DNA of 64,000 bases from the NCBI RefSeq assembly GCF_034653275.1, contig NZ_JAYEES010000004.1:1178001-1242000 (forward strand), given 5' to 3'. Position 1 is the first letter of the stretch. The number at the start of each line of letters is the position of its first letter. The translations under genes were made by a program, and so were the position numbers. Shown piece by piece: positions 52,296 to 61,292 of the stretch. Source of the stretch: Nitrospirillum sp034653275. GTDB lineage: Bacteria; Pseudomonadota; Alphaproteobacteria; Azospirillales; Azospirillaceae. The notes beneath the pieces are model-generated. The model was given only the letters and a program-made list of their open reading frames with translations, did no database searches and was not told the origin of the DNA.

Positions 52296-53612
52296 ATGTA
52301 CGATAGCCCTCTCGCCCGGCTTCATCCGGCCGCGGAAACGATGGCGGCTGGCGGCCTGAAGCGGCGCCTGCTGCTGGCCGCGGCCGGGCTGGCGCTGACC
52401 GGCGGCTTGGCCGCCGCCCCCGCCAACGCCCAGACGGAAACGTCGCCGGACGACACGGTGGCCACCCGGCAACACCCCGAATTCGACCCGCCGGGCATCC
52501 GGGTGGGCGGCTTCATCCTCTATCCCAGCGTCACGCTGGACGAGGTTTTCGACAGCAACATCTATGCGACTCAGGGGCATGACACCAGCGACCTGATCAC
52601 GGTGCTGCAGCCCAAGCTGGAGCTGAAGTCCAACTGGAACGTGCACCAGCTGAACCTGCACGCCAGCGGCGACATCGACTGGTACGCCCAACACAGCCGC
52701 GAGAACTACGCCAACTACGACATCGGCGCGGACGGCCGGCTGGAGGTCTACCACGACGCGTGGATATCCGGCGGCGCCGACTACAGCCTGTGGCACCTGC
52801 CCCGCACTTCGCCCAACAACATCGTCGGTCAGGCCGACCCGACCGAATACAACCAGGCCTCGGCCAGCGTGGTCGGTCACAAGGAGTTCGGCAACCTGTT
52901 CGTCGAGCTGGGCGACAGCTACAACCGCTACGACTTCGCCAACGCCCAGACCTTCGATGGCCGCACCATCCTGTGGGAACGCCAGAACCATGATGAGAAC
53001 GAGGTCAGCGTCCGCACCGGCTACACCATCCAGGGCCTGTATGAGCTGTACGTGAAGGGCGCCTACAACACGCGCAACTATGACAGCACGTCGGACATGA
53101 GCGGATTCAACCGCAATTCCAACGGCTACACCGTCCTGGTGGGCGGCAAGTACAACCTGACGGGCATCACCTCCATCGACCTGTTCGCCGGATACCGGTC
53201 GCAGGACTATGACGATGTCCGCCTGGGCACCTTCTCCGCCCCCACGGGCGGCGCCAAGATCACCTGGAACGTGACGCCGCTGACGACCGTGACCGGCGAG
53301 ATCACCCGCGACATCGACGAAACCATCGTCGTCGGGGCGGCCGGTTATTTCGCCACCAAGGAAACCGTGGCGGCCGACCACGAATTGCTGCGCAACCTCA
53401 TTCTTCACCTGCAGCTAAGCCATGAGGCCGACGATTTTCAAAATATAGGCCGAACAGATGATGTCTATGGCGTTGGTCTTGGCGCTAAATACATGATGAA
53501 CCAAATGACCGCCATCAACGTCCGTTACAACTACCAAATCCGGTCCTCTAATGGCACCGGAATCGGGTACGCGGACCACAACATTTTGGTTGGCTTAACC
53601 CTTCATCTGTAA
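52296..53612 (+). CDS. Outer-membrane beta-barrel protein (BBP2/capsule-associated type)
   Basis: A protein of about 438 residues with a signal peptide (ending PANAQ) and a beta-barrel made of alternating strands such as GGFILYPSVTLDEVFDSNIY and LNLHASGDIDWYAQHSREN; the C-terminus ends DHNILVGLTLHL. Such beta-barrel porin-2 proteins are encoded in exopolysaccharide loci, where they are thought to serve as outer-membrane factors or polymer-export accessory barrels. Start sites at 52248, 52296 and 52341 are possible; 52296 is chosen because it follows GGAAGGG, though the spacing is short. It is placed between manC and wza. Confidence 0.82.
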   Translation: MYDSPLARLHPAAETMAAGGLKRRLLLAAAGLALTGGLAAAPANAQTETSPDDTVATRQHPEFDPPGIRVGGFILYPSVTLDEVFDSNIYATQGHDTSDLITVLQPKLELKSNWNVHQLNLHASGDIDWYAQHSRENYANYDIGADGRLEVYHDAWISGGADYSLWHLPRTSPNNIVGQADPTEYNQASASVVGHKEFGNLFVELGDSYNRYDFANAQTFDGRTILWERQNHDENEVSVRTGYTIQGLYELYVKGAYNTRNYDSTSDMSGFNRNSNGYTVLVGGKYNLTGITSIDLFAGYRSQDYDDVRLGTFSAPTGGAKITWNVTPLTTVTGEITRDIDETIVVGAAGYFATKETVAADHELLRNLILHLQLSHEADDFQNIGRTDDVYGVGLGAKYMMNQMTAINVRYNYQIRSSNGTGIGYADHNILVGLTLHL

Positions 53613-53650
53613 GGGAATACTGGCTGTATCCATCGCGATCACAGCGCAGG

Positions 53651-53668
53651 CGGGGGCGGCCCCCGTTT
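53651..53668 (+). terminator. Short hairpin with T-run after the beta-barrel gene
   Basis: A 6-bp perfect stem, CGGGGG and CCCCCG, with a 3-base CGG loop followed by TTT. It sits 38 bp after the barrel stop and upstream of wza; it could act as a weak terminator or attenuator. Confidence 0.45.
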
Positions 53669-53807
53669 GATCACAACCGCCGCCCCCCACTTTTGATAAA
53701 ACTATCGTGTGAGCCCCACGAAAAACGGGCCGTCACCACCAGACCCACAAACGAGACCCCGGCGCCTAGGCGGCCGGGCTGCCTCCGATCAAGCAGAAGG
53801 TGCCGGA

Positions 53808-54512
53808 ATGCTGCCTTCCCGCCTCCCCCGCAAATCCCCGTCCCGGCTGGCCATCCTGGCGGTCGTGGCCGGGGCCCTAGCGCTTCCCTACACGGCTTAC
53901 GCCCAGAACGCCGGCCAGCCGCCGGCTCCCAACGTCAGCGCTGGGGGTGCCGCTGGGGGCGCCATCGCGAGTAACGAGCCGGCGTCCAACCCCGGCGCGC
54001 CCGCCGGACCCGGTATGGGTGGTCCCGGCGTGGGTGGCGGCGTCGCCGCCGCCGACTATCAGCTGGGCCCGGGCGACCGTGTCCGCATCACCGTGTTCGG
54101 CCAGCAGGACCTGTCCGGCGAATACGCCGTCGATGGCACCGGCACCCTGTCCTTCCCCCTGGTGGGCCAGGTGCACGCCGGCTCGCTGACGGCGGGCCAG
54201 TTGGGCAAGACGCTGGAAGGCAGCCTGTCCCCCAACTACATCAAGAACCCCCATGTGAGCGTGGAAGTGCTGAGCTACCGGCCCTTCTACATCCTGGGCG
54301 AGGTCAAGACCCCCGGCAGCTACGCCTATGTCTCCGGCATGACGGTGCTGAACGCCGTCGCGCTGGCCGGCGGGTTCACCTACCGCGCCCGTGACGACGA
54401 CTTCCGTCTGCAGCGCACCGCCAAGGACGGCAGCAAAACCCAGGTCGACGCCGAACCGACGACGCCGGTCCAACCCGGCGACGTCATCACAGTCCGGGAG
54501 CGCTATTTCTGA
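53808..54512 (+). CDS. wza: Polysaccharide export protein (Wza/GumB-like)
   Basis: A 234-residue exported polysaccharide export protein. The signal (MLPSRLPRKSPSRLAIL, then a hydrophobic core ending AYA) is followed by a low-complexity G/A/P stretch (about residues 45-80), the Poly_export domain DYQLGPGDRVRITVFGQQDL with YAVDGTGTLSFPLVGQV, and an SLBB domain with PFYILGEVKTPGSYAYVSG. There is no clear lipobox, unlike E. coli Wza. The start at 53808 follows AGAAGG (53795-53800). Its TGA overlaps the ATG of the tyrosine-kinase gene by one base. Confidence 0.9.
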   Translation: MLPSRLPRKSPSRLAILAVVAGALALPYTAYAQNAGQPPAPNVSAGGAAGGAIASNEPASNPGAPAGPGMGGPGVGGGVAAADYQLGPGDRVRITVFGQQDLSGEYAVDGTGTLSFPLVGQVHAGSLTAGQLGKTLEGSLSPNYIKNPHVSVEVLSYRPFYILGEVKTPGSYAYVSGMTVLNAVALAGGFTYRARDDDFRLQRTAKDGSKTQVDAEPTTPVQPGDVITVRERYF

Positions 54513-56803
54513 TGACTTTGCCCGAGCAGCCCCGCGCCCTGGGTGGTGGTCCCATCCTCCCCCGGCGCCTCACCGCCGCCCCGCCGGCCCCCCGCCCCGT
54601 CTACATGCCCCCGCCGCAGCAACAGCAGCGGGACGTGCTGGACACCTACCGCAAGATCTGGGCGCACCGGCGCCTGGTGCTGGCCTGCACCGTCGGCACG
54701 GCCCTTCTGGCCGGCATCGTCGGCTGGAGCATGCCGTCGCGCTACACCTCGGAATCCCGGGTGTTGGTGGGCGTGCCCCAGCCCTCGCTGGAAGGCATCG
54801 GCCCGACCATGGCATCCATGACCTTCAACGCCGAGCGGGTGCAGAGCGAGGGGCTGGTGGCCCAGTCGCGCGAACTGGCCCAGAAGGTGGTCGACCGGCT
54901 GCACCTGAATGACGATCCGGAGTTCAATCCGGACGCCAAGACGGCGGCGCCCCAGATCCCGGCCTGGGCCCGGCTGCTACCCACCAGTGTGGCGGAATGG
55001 CTGACCAAGCCCAAGGCCAAGCCGCCGGAAACGCCGGAACAGCAGGCCCGCACGGCCGCCATGATCAACAACCGCACGGTCGACATCCTGCTGTCCAAGC
55101 TGGACATCGCCACGGTCGGCCGTTCGGACGTCCTGAAAATATCCGCCACCACCCGCGATCCGGAAACCGCCTCGCTGGTCGCCAACGCCGTCGCCGACGC
55201 CTATTTGGCGGAGCAGCGCGACGTGAAGGTCGGCACCGCCAGCCGCGTCGAGGAGTACATGGAGAGTCGCATCGCCGACCTGCGCAAGCAGGTGGACGAT
55301 AGTGAGCGCGCCATCGAGGACTACCGCAAGCAGTACGGCCTGTACGATCAGCAGAACGGCACCGGCATCATGGGCCAGCGCCTGACGGAGCTGAACACCC
55401 AGCTGATCACCGCCCAGACCGCCAAGGCCGACGCCGAGGCGCACCTGAACGACGCCCAGAACCTGATGCGCCAGGGCATCACCGGCGACAGCGTGCCGGA
55501 GGTGCTGAACAACCCGCTGATCCAGTCGCTGAAGCAGCAGCAGGCCGCCGCCGAGCAGCGCCTGGCCCAGCTGTCCGCCACCTACGGCGACAAGCATCCG
55601 CAGGTCACCGACGCCAAGGCGCAGATCGCCGACGCCCAGCGCAAGATCAAGGCGGAGATGCAGGGCATCATCAACGGCCTGCAGAACGTGGCCCGCACGG
55701 CCAACGCCCGCTACCAGGCCGTGCTGCGCGACTTCAACGAGGCAAAGGGCTCCCTGGGCTCCGACAACCAGAACGCCATCCATCTGGAGGCGATGGAGCG
55801 CGACGCCGCCGTCAACCGGCACCTGCTGGAAACCATGCTGACGGAAGAGAAGCGCCTGATCGGCCGCCAGCAGCTGGAGGCGCCCGACGCCCGCGTCATC
55901 TCCCGCGCCACCCCGCCCGTGTCCGCCAGCTATCCGCCCAAGGCCCTGATCCTGCTGCTGGGCACCCTGGTGGGCGCTGTCGCCGGCATGCTGATCGCCC
56001 TGCTGATGGAGGAGGCCGACCAGACCTTCCGCCAGAGCAGCCAGATCGAAAGCGCCACGGGCATCCCGGTCGTGGCCCTGGTGCCGGAGGTGAAGGGCAA
56101 GTCGCCCACCGCCCAGGTGCTGCGCGAGCCTGTGTCCCCCTTCGCCGAGACCCTGCGCAAGATCCACATCGCGCTGGAGTTGTCGGAGATGGAGTACAGC
56201 CCCCGCACGGTGCTGCTGTCCTCCGCCGCCCCCGGCGAAGGCAAGAGCGTCATCATCGCCGCCCTGGGCCGCCTGCTGGCCAGCCACGGCCGGCGCATCC
56301 TGATCGTGGATTGCGACTGGCGCTCCCCCTCGCAGCACAAGCTGTTCAACGTGTCGAACAAGCACGGCCTGGCCTCGCTGCTGACCGATGACAGCGTGGT
56401 GCTCGACGACTGCATCCACCACGACACCCTGTCGGGGCTGGAGCTGATCACCGCCGGCCACTGGACGTCCAAGGACACCCGCATGCTGACGTCCGACCGC
56501 ATGCGCGTCCTGCTGCAAACCTTCGCCAAGAACTACGACCTGGTGCTGATCGACACGGCGCCGGTGCTGGTGGGCGCGGAGGTCCTGGCCATGTCGCGGA
56601 TGGTCGACAAGGTGCTGTTCACCGTGCGCTGGGACCACACCCGCCGCAACGCCGCCCTGCAGGCCCTGCGCCAACTGGTGGAGGTGCAGTGCGACCTGAC
56701 CGGCGTGATCATGTCCCGGGTCGATCCGCGCCGCTACCGCCAGTACGGCTACGGCCCGCTGAACTACGACTACGCCCGCCCCCTGGCCGATCATTTCGGC
56801 TGA
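54512..56803 (+). CDS. wzc: Polysaccharide biosynthesis tyrosine autokinase (Wzc-like)
   Basis: A 763-residue bacterial tyrosine kinase. The N-terminal Wzz domain is bounded by TM1 (about 55-73) and TM2 (about 478-498), with a long coiled-coil, glutamine-rich periplasmic region between them. The cytoplasmic ATPase has Walker A SSAAPGEGKSV near residue 570, Walker A' ILIVDCDWRSPS and Walker B DLVLIDTAPV. The C-terminus has a tyrosine cluster RRYRQYGYGPLNYDY for autophosphorylation. It controls polymer length and export through Wza. Translationally coupled to wza; a tandem repeat and the glycosyltransferase gene follow. Confidence 0.94.
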   Translation: MTLPEQPRALGGGPILPRRLTAAPPAPRPVYMPPPQQQQRDVLDTYRKIWAHRRLVLACTVGTALLAGIVGWSMPSRYTSESRVLVGVPQPSLEGIGPTMASMTFNAERVQSEGLVAQSRELAQKVVDRLHLNDDPEFNPDAKTAAPQIPAWARLLPTSVAEWLTKPKAKPPETPEQQARTAAMINNRTVDILLSKLDIATVGRSDVLKISATTRDPETASLVANAVADAYLAEQRDVKVGTASRVEEYMESRIADLRKQVDDSERAIEDYRKQYGLYDQQNGTGIMGQRLTELNTQLITAQTAKADAEAHLNDAQNLMRQGITGDSVPEVLNNPLIQSLKQQQAAAEQRLAQLSATYGDKHPQVTDAKAQIADAQRKIKAEMQGIINGLQNVARTANARYQAVLRDFNEAKGSLGSDNQNAIHLEAMERDAAVNRHLLETMLTEEKRLIGRQQLEAPDARVISRATPPVSASYPPKALILLLGTLVGAVAGMLIALLMEEADQTFRQSSQIESATGIPVVALVPEVKGKSPTAQVLREPVSPFAETLRKIHIALELSEMEYSPRTVLLSSAAPGEGKSVIIAALGRLLASHGRRILIVDCDWRSPSQHKLFNVSNKHGLASLLTDDSVVLDDCIHHDTLSGLELITAGHWTSKDTRMLTSDRMRVLLQTFAKNYDLVLIDTAPVLVGAEVLAMSRMVDKVLFTVRWDHTRRNAALQALRQLVEVQCDLTGVIMSRVDPRRYRQYGYGPLNYDYARPLADHFG

Positions 56804-56810
56804 TCCACTC

Positions 56811-56849
56811 CGGTCAAGGCCCCTTCGGTCAAGGCCCCTTCGGTTAAGG
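56811..56849 (+). repeat. Tandem 15-bp repeat between wzc and the next gene
   Basis: CGGTCAAGGCCCCTT occurs twice head to tail (56811-56825 and 56826-56840) and is followed by a partial third copy CGGTTAAGG (56841-56849), the last of which supplies AAGGA for the next start codon. It probably arose by slippage and could vary in copy number. Confidence 0.85.
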
Positions 56850-56857
56850 ATAGCCCC

Positions 56858-58177
56858 ATGGAGCGAGAGGCCCTGCGTGACTTGCCGCCAGAGGGGGTGA
56901 AGGGGATGGATCTTCCTCCTTCCTCCGTCCCCTCCCCCCAGGCGGCCCTTTTGACCCGCGCCTATCCGCCGGAACTCATCGGCTCCGCCCCGCAGTGCGC
57001 CGATCTGGCGGAGTGGCTGACCCGGCTGGGCTGCGAGACCACGGTGTTCACCGGCCTGCCCTATTATCCGGGCAACGAAGTCTTCACCCAGTACAAGGAC
57101 TTCAAGGGCGGTCACGAGGTGCTGAACGGCGTGCGGGTCGAACGCCTGCGGGCCATGATCCCCCGCAAGGGCTCGGCCAAGGCCCGCATCCTGGCCGAGG
57201 CCAGCTTCCTGCTGGCGGGGCTGTGGGCCCGGGCCTCGGGACGGCTGAAGCCCAAGCCCCTGGTCATCAGCCTCTGTCCTTCCATCCTCACCGTCGCGCT
57301 GGGCTGCCTGGTCCGTCAGCGCGACGGCCGCCATGTCGCCATCATCCACGACATCCAGTCCGGTATGGCCCAGGGGCTGAACATGGTGTCCAGCGGTGGC
57401 CTGGTGAAGGCGATGCGCTGGTGCGAACGCACCGTGCTGAACCGGGTGGACCTGATCGTCGTGCTCACGGACCACATGGCCGAACAGTTGCGGGACCTGG
57501 GCGTGACGCAGGACATCGAGGTCGTGCCCATCTGGGTCGATACCGATCGCCTGTACCCCGACACGCCCAAGGTGCCGGCCAACGACGGCCCCGCGATCAC
57601 TCCGGCGCCGAAGATCGCCGCCCGGCTGCTGTACAGCGGCAACTTCGGCCTGAAGCAGGGCCTGGGCCAGGTCCTGTCCATGGCGGAGGAGTTGCAGCGC
57701 CAGACCGACGACGTGGAGATCATCCTGCGGGGCAGCGGCGCCATGCGCGCCACCTTGGAGGAGGAGATCGCCGCCCGCGCGCTGCGCCGGGTCCGCGTCA
57801 CCGGCCTGCTGCCCCCCGACCAGCTGCGCCAAGGCCTGACCGAGGGCGACATCCACCTTGTGCCCCAGGAGCCGGAGGCCGCCGCCTTCGCCATCCCGTC
57901 CAAGATCTTCAATATCATGGCGGTGGGCCGCCCCTTCGTCACCACGGCCAACCCGCACAGCCCCCTATGGCACCTGCGGGAACGCAGCGGCGCCTTCATC
58001 TGCGTGCCGCCCCACGACACCGCGGCCTTCACCGAGGCCGTGCTGCGCCTGGTGCGGGATGCGGGCCTGCGCCGGGAACTGGGGGAGCGCGGCCGGCGTT
58101 TCGTGGAACAGCACTATTCCCGGTCCCACGTCCTGGGGGGATTGGTCCGGCGATTGGACGCGCTCTATGCCAAGTAA
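56858..58177 (+). CDS. Glycosyltransferase, WcaI-like (GT-B, family 4)
   Basis: A 439-residue GT-B glycosyltransferase. It starts with LLTRAYPPELIGSAPQCADL and carries VFTGLPYYPGNEVF, DIQSGMAQGLNMVSSGG and the family-4 C-terminal domain LLYSGNFGLKQGLGQVLSMA, EIILRGSGAMR and the sugar-nucleotide-binding QEPEAAAFAIPSKIFNIMAV. The pattern is that of colanic-acid-type WcaI proteins; the sugar is unknown. ATG 56858 follows AAGGA; ATG 56906, behind GAGGGGGTG, is an alternative. Its end overlaps the next glycosyltransferase gene by 11 bp. Confidence 0.9.
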   Translation: MEREALRDLPPEGVKGMDLPPSSVPSPQAALLTRAYPPELIGSAPQCADLAEWLTRLGCETTVFTGLPYYPGNEVFTQYKDFKGGHEVLNGVRVERLRAMIPRKGSAKARILAEASFLLAGLWARASGRLKPKPLVISLCPSILTVALGCLVRQRDGRHVAIIHDIQSGMAQGLNMVSSGGLVKAMRWCERTVLNRVDLIVVLTDHMAEQLRDLGVTQDIEVVPIWVDTDRLYPDTPKVPANDGPAITPAPKIAARLLYSGNFGLKQGLGQVLSMAEELQRQTDDVEIILRGSGAMRATLEEEIAARALRRVRVTGLLPPDQLRQGLTEGDIHLVPQEPEAAAFAIPSKIFNIMAVGRPFVTTANPHSPLWHLRERSGAFICVPPHDTAAFTEAVLRLVRDAGLRRELGERGRRFVEQHYSRSHVLGGLVRRLDALYAK

Positions 58178-59429
58178 GTCCCAAGCAGGAGCCCAGGCCA
58201 GACCCCTGGCCGAGGGCCCCCGCTCCTTCGTCATCTTCGAGCCGGACGCGGAGGGCCACCCCTGCGAGTGGCTGAAGCACCTGATGCACTTCGCCGCCTC
58301 GGACAAGCGGGACTACCGCGTCACCTTCGTCGTGGCGCGCGAACTGTATGACGAGCTGGCGGCCGATGGCGCCGCCAGCCGCCAGGATCGCGTGCAGGTG
58401 CTGGCGCTGGAACCGTCGGAGCAGGCGCTGTGCCGCCACCCCTTGCTGCCGGTGCGCGGCTTCGCCCGCTGGTGGGTCATGCGCCGCTATCTGGAGCGCA
58501 CGGGCTCCGAGGCCGGGCACTTCCTGTCGCTGGATCATTTGACCCTGCCCCTTGCGTTGTCGCTGGGCGCGCGGGGCCGCCGCCTGTGCGGCATCCTGTT
58601 CCGGCCGTCCGTCCACTACCGCGCCCTGGGCAGTTACGAGCCCAGCCTGAAGGAATGGCTGCGCGACGCGCGCAAAGCCCTGCTCTACCCTCTTATGCTG
58701 CGCAATTCCGCGGTTCATCGCGTCCTGACGCTGGACCCCTACTTCCCGACCTACGCCCACGACCACTATGGGCAGGGGGGAAAGGTGCGCACCGTGGTCG
58801 ACCCCGTCCATCCCTTCGTGAACGAGACGGCGGAAGAGCGGACGCTGGCCGACAGCATGCCCACCGACCGCGTCACCCTGCTGCTGTTCGGATTCTTGAG
58901 CGAGCGCAAGGGCGTGCTGTCCTTGCTGGACGCGCTGTGCCAACTGCCGGCGGAGGCGGCGGCCAAGGTGGGCGTGATGATCGCCGGCAAGGTGGACCCC
59001 GCCCTGCGCGACCGGGTGTATGCCGCCCTGAAAAAGGTGATCCAGGAACAGCCCAACCTGTGGATCCACCTGGAGGACCGGCGTCTGACCAGCGGCGAGA
59101 TCAACGCCCTGATCAAGGAGGCGTCGGTGGTGCTGGCCCCCTATCAGCGCTTCGTCGGGTCCAGCGGCGTGCTGCTGTGGGCGGCGCAGGCGGGCAAGCC
59201 GGTGCTGACCCAGGATTTGGGCCTGCTGGGCTGCCTGGCCCGGACCCACAGGCTAGGCCTCGCGCTGGATACGACCGACAGCGAGGTCCTCTCCAAAGGC
59301 ATAGAATATATATCGGAAAGCGACACCCGCAGTTATTTCGACCAAGAAGCTGCGGCCAATTACATCCGCCATCAGAGTCCGCAAAACTTCGCTTCCGAAA
59401 TATTCTCCAGCCTCATGGGCGCTCCCTGA
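58167..59429 (+). CDS. Glycosyltransferase family 1/4-like protein
   Basis: A 420-residue predicted glycosyltransferase. Only the C-terminal GT-B half is recognisable: LLLFGFLSERKGVLSLLDAL, VGVMIAGKVDPALRDRVY, EINALIKEASVVLAPYQRF and SSGVLLWAAQAGKPVLTQDL. The N-terminal half (FVIFEPDAEGHPCEWLKHLM) is unusual but matches hypothetical glycosyltransferases in Wzy-dependent loci. The start at 58167 overlaps the upstream gene by 11 bp, which suggests translational coupling. Donor and acceptor are unknown. The gene ends in noticeably A/T-richer codons (59290-59400). Confidence 0.8.
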   Translation: MPSKSQAGAQARPLAEGPRSFVIFEPDAEGHPCEWLKHLMHFAASDKRDYRVTFVVARELYDELAADGAASRQDRVQVLALEPSEQALCRHPLLPVRGFARWWVMRRYLERTGSEAGHFLSLDHLTLPLALSLGARGRRLCGILFRPSVHYRALGSYEPSLKEWLRDARKALLYPLMLRNSAVHRVLTLDPYFPTYAHDHYGQGGKVRTVVDPVHPFVNETAEERTLADSMPTDRVTLLLFGFLSERKGVLSLLDALCQLPAEAAAKVGVMIAGKVDPALRDRVYAALKKVIQEQPNLWIHLEDRRLTSGEINALIKEASVVLAPYQRFVGSSGVLLWAAQAGKPVLTQDLGLLGCLARTHRLGLALDTTDSEVLSKGIEYISESDTRSYFDQEAAANYIRHQSPQNFASEIFSSLMGAP

Positions 59430-59612
59430 TCGGAGTATTCCCGGGATCGATTGCCGCAGGTGCGAACAGGTCCCAGCTTGGTCACAGGACTTCTTGAGTT
59501 GGGCGTGGCCTGATTTAGGCGAACTCGGCTGTTGATCAGCCACCCTTGGCCAGACCGTCGCACCTGCGTGGGCGGCCGTGGCCACCGGTCGCCGCATTCA
59601 GGAACCCAACCC

Positions 59613-61124
59613 ATGCCCCCAGCCCTGTCCGAAGCCCTTTCCACCCCCCTCGTCACGCTGCGGGAGACCCAGGCGGTCGCCGTCCCCGCGGAGGGAACCC
59701 AACGCCTGCGTGGCGGCCGGCCCCTGGCGCCGCAGGTGATCACCGGCACCGTCGCCGCCGTCGATGCCCTGGCCATCCTGGCCACCGGCCTGGCCGCCTC
59801 CGCCCTGGCGGACGGCACCGTGGCCCGACCGCTGTTCGGCCTGGTGCTGATCATCGGCCTGGCGCTGGGCATGTACGCCCTGCGCTGGACCGGCGCGCGC
59901 CAGCTGAACCGCCTGTGCAAGCCGGCCGATGGCTTGCTGCCCCTGGCCCTGGCCTGGGCGGCCACCGCCGGCAGCCTGGTGGCGCTGCTGTACCTGCTGG
60001 GCGCCTTCGACCCGCCCATGACCAGCTGGCTGGCCATCTGGTCGCTGCTGGCGCTGGGCGCCCTGGTGGTGGGCCGCCTGGCGACCTGCCTGACCGTGAA
60101 CTCCTGCCAGCGCGCCGGGCGCCTGACCCAGGCCGTGGCCATCGTCGGCACGGGGCCGGAAGGCCAGCGCCTGCTGCGCCGCTACCGCGCCAACCCGCGC
60201 GACGACCGCCACGTGGTGGGCGTCTACGACGATAACCGCGCCAGCCACGCCCGCTTCTGCGTCGGCTACCCCATCCGCGGCGGCCTGGACGACTTGCTGA
60301 CCGAAATCCGTGAAGGCCGGGTGGACCGGGTGATCCTGGCCATGCCGCTGTCGGACCAGAACCACGCCCTGGCCGCGGCCCTGGCCAAACTGAGCCTGGC
60401 GCCGGTGGACGTGGGCATCAGCCTGGACCAGGTGGACATCCACCGCCAAGCGGGCGGCTGGCGCGAGGGTGCCGGCGATGAGCCGCCGGTGCTGGACCTG
60501 CTGAGCCACCCCCTGACCGGCTGGCGGGCCATCGCCAAGACGGTCGAAGACCGGGTGCTGGCCGCCATCATCCTGGTCATGATCTCGCCCATCATGCTGG
60601 CCATCGCCGTGGCCATCAAACTGGAGAGCAAGGGCCCCGTCTTCTTCAAGCAGAAGCGCCACGGCTACAACAACCAGTTGATCGAGGTGTACAAGTTCCG
60701 CTCCATGTACCACCACATGGCGGACGCGAACGCCGAGAAGCTGGCGCAGCGCAACGACCCCCGCATCACCCGCCTGGGCCGCATCCTGCGCCGCACCAGC
60801 CTGGATGAGCTGCCGCAGTTCATCAACGTGCTGCGGGGCGAGATGTCCATCGTCGGCCCCCGTCCGCACGCCCAGTCGGCCAAGGCCGGCGGCCTGCTCT
60901 ACCGCGACGCCGTCGCCCAGTACGACAGCCGTCACCGCATGAAGCCCGGCATCACCGGCTTGGCCCAGGTCAGCGGCTGGCGCGGCGAGACCAGCACGGT
61001 GGAGCACATCGTTAAGCGGGTGGAGCACGACCTCCGCTACATCGAGACCTGGACCGTGCTGGGCGACCTGAAAATCATCGCCCGCACCATCACCAGCAGC
61101 ATCTTCACCAAGAACGCCTACTGA
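59613..61124 (+). CDS. Polyprenyl glycosylphosphotransferase (WcaJ-like initiating enzyme)
   Basis: A 503-residue membrane sugar-1-phosphate transferase that starts repeat-unit synthesis on undecaprenyl phosphate. Four to five N-terminal helices (about 45-170) are followed by a NAD-binding-like central domain (VAIVGTGPEGQRLLRRY) and the C-terminal bacterial sugar transferase domain with KGPVFFKQKRHGYNNQLIEV, KFRSMY, DELPQFINVLRGEMSIVGPR and GITGLAQVSGWRGE. The donor is usually UDP-glucose in WcaJ types; it cannot be told here. The start at 59613 follows AGGAACCC. A strong hairpin follows the stop. Confidence 0.93.
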   Translation: MPPALSEALSTPLVTLRETQAVAVPAEGTQRLRGGRPLAPQVITGTVAAVDALAILATGLAASALADGTVARPLFGLVLIIGLALGMYALRWTGARQLNRLCKPADGLLPLALAWAATAGSLVALLYLLGAFDPPMTSWLAIWSLLALGALVVGRLATCLTVNSCQRAGRLTQAVAIVGTGPEGQRLLRRYRANPRDDRHVVGVYDDNRASHARFCVGYPIRGGLDDLLTEIREGRVDRVILAMPLSDQNHALAAALAKLSLAPVDVGISLDQVDIHRQAGGWREGAGDEPPVLDLLSHPLTGWRAIAKTVEDRVLAAIILVMISPIMLAIAVAIKLESKGPVFFKQKRHGYNNQLIEVYKFRSMYHHMADANAEKLAQRNDPRITRLGRILRRTSLDELPQFINVLRGEMSIVGPRPHAQSAKAGGLLYRDAVAQYDSRHRMKPGITGLAQVSGWRGETSTVEHIVKRVEHDLRYIETWTVLGDLKIIARTITSSIFTKNAY

Positions 61125-61129
61125 CACCG

Positions 61130-61155
61130 ACGGCACCAGGCTCGCCTGGTGCCGT
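61130..61155 (+). terminator. Hairpin after the WcaJ-like gene
   Basis: A perfect 11-bp stem, ACGGCACCAGG and CCTGGTGCCGT, with a CTCG loop and TTGT after it. It is the most terminator-like hairpin in the polysaccharide locus; it may end the first transcript, leaving the last genes with a separate promoter in 61156-61290. Confidence 0.65.
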
Positions 61156-61292
61156 TGTAGGACGCAACTGCGTCCGCCGGAAGGTTCCGGGGAACGCAGT
61201 GGACTGGAAACTGAGGAAGCCAAGCGGGCGGATGCCCGCGCCCGGCGCCTGAGGGGGCCGGCGATAGACCATCACAGAAGGGACCGTAGCCC

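Noticed and set aside
54977..57958. A 993-residue open frame on the minus strand opposite wzc and the next glycosyltransferase
   Set aside because: Low-complexity composition and full overlap with genes of clear function on the other strand.
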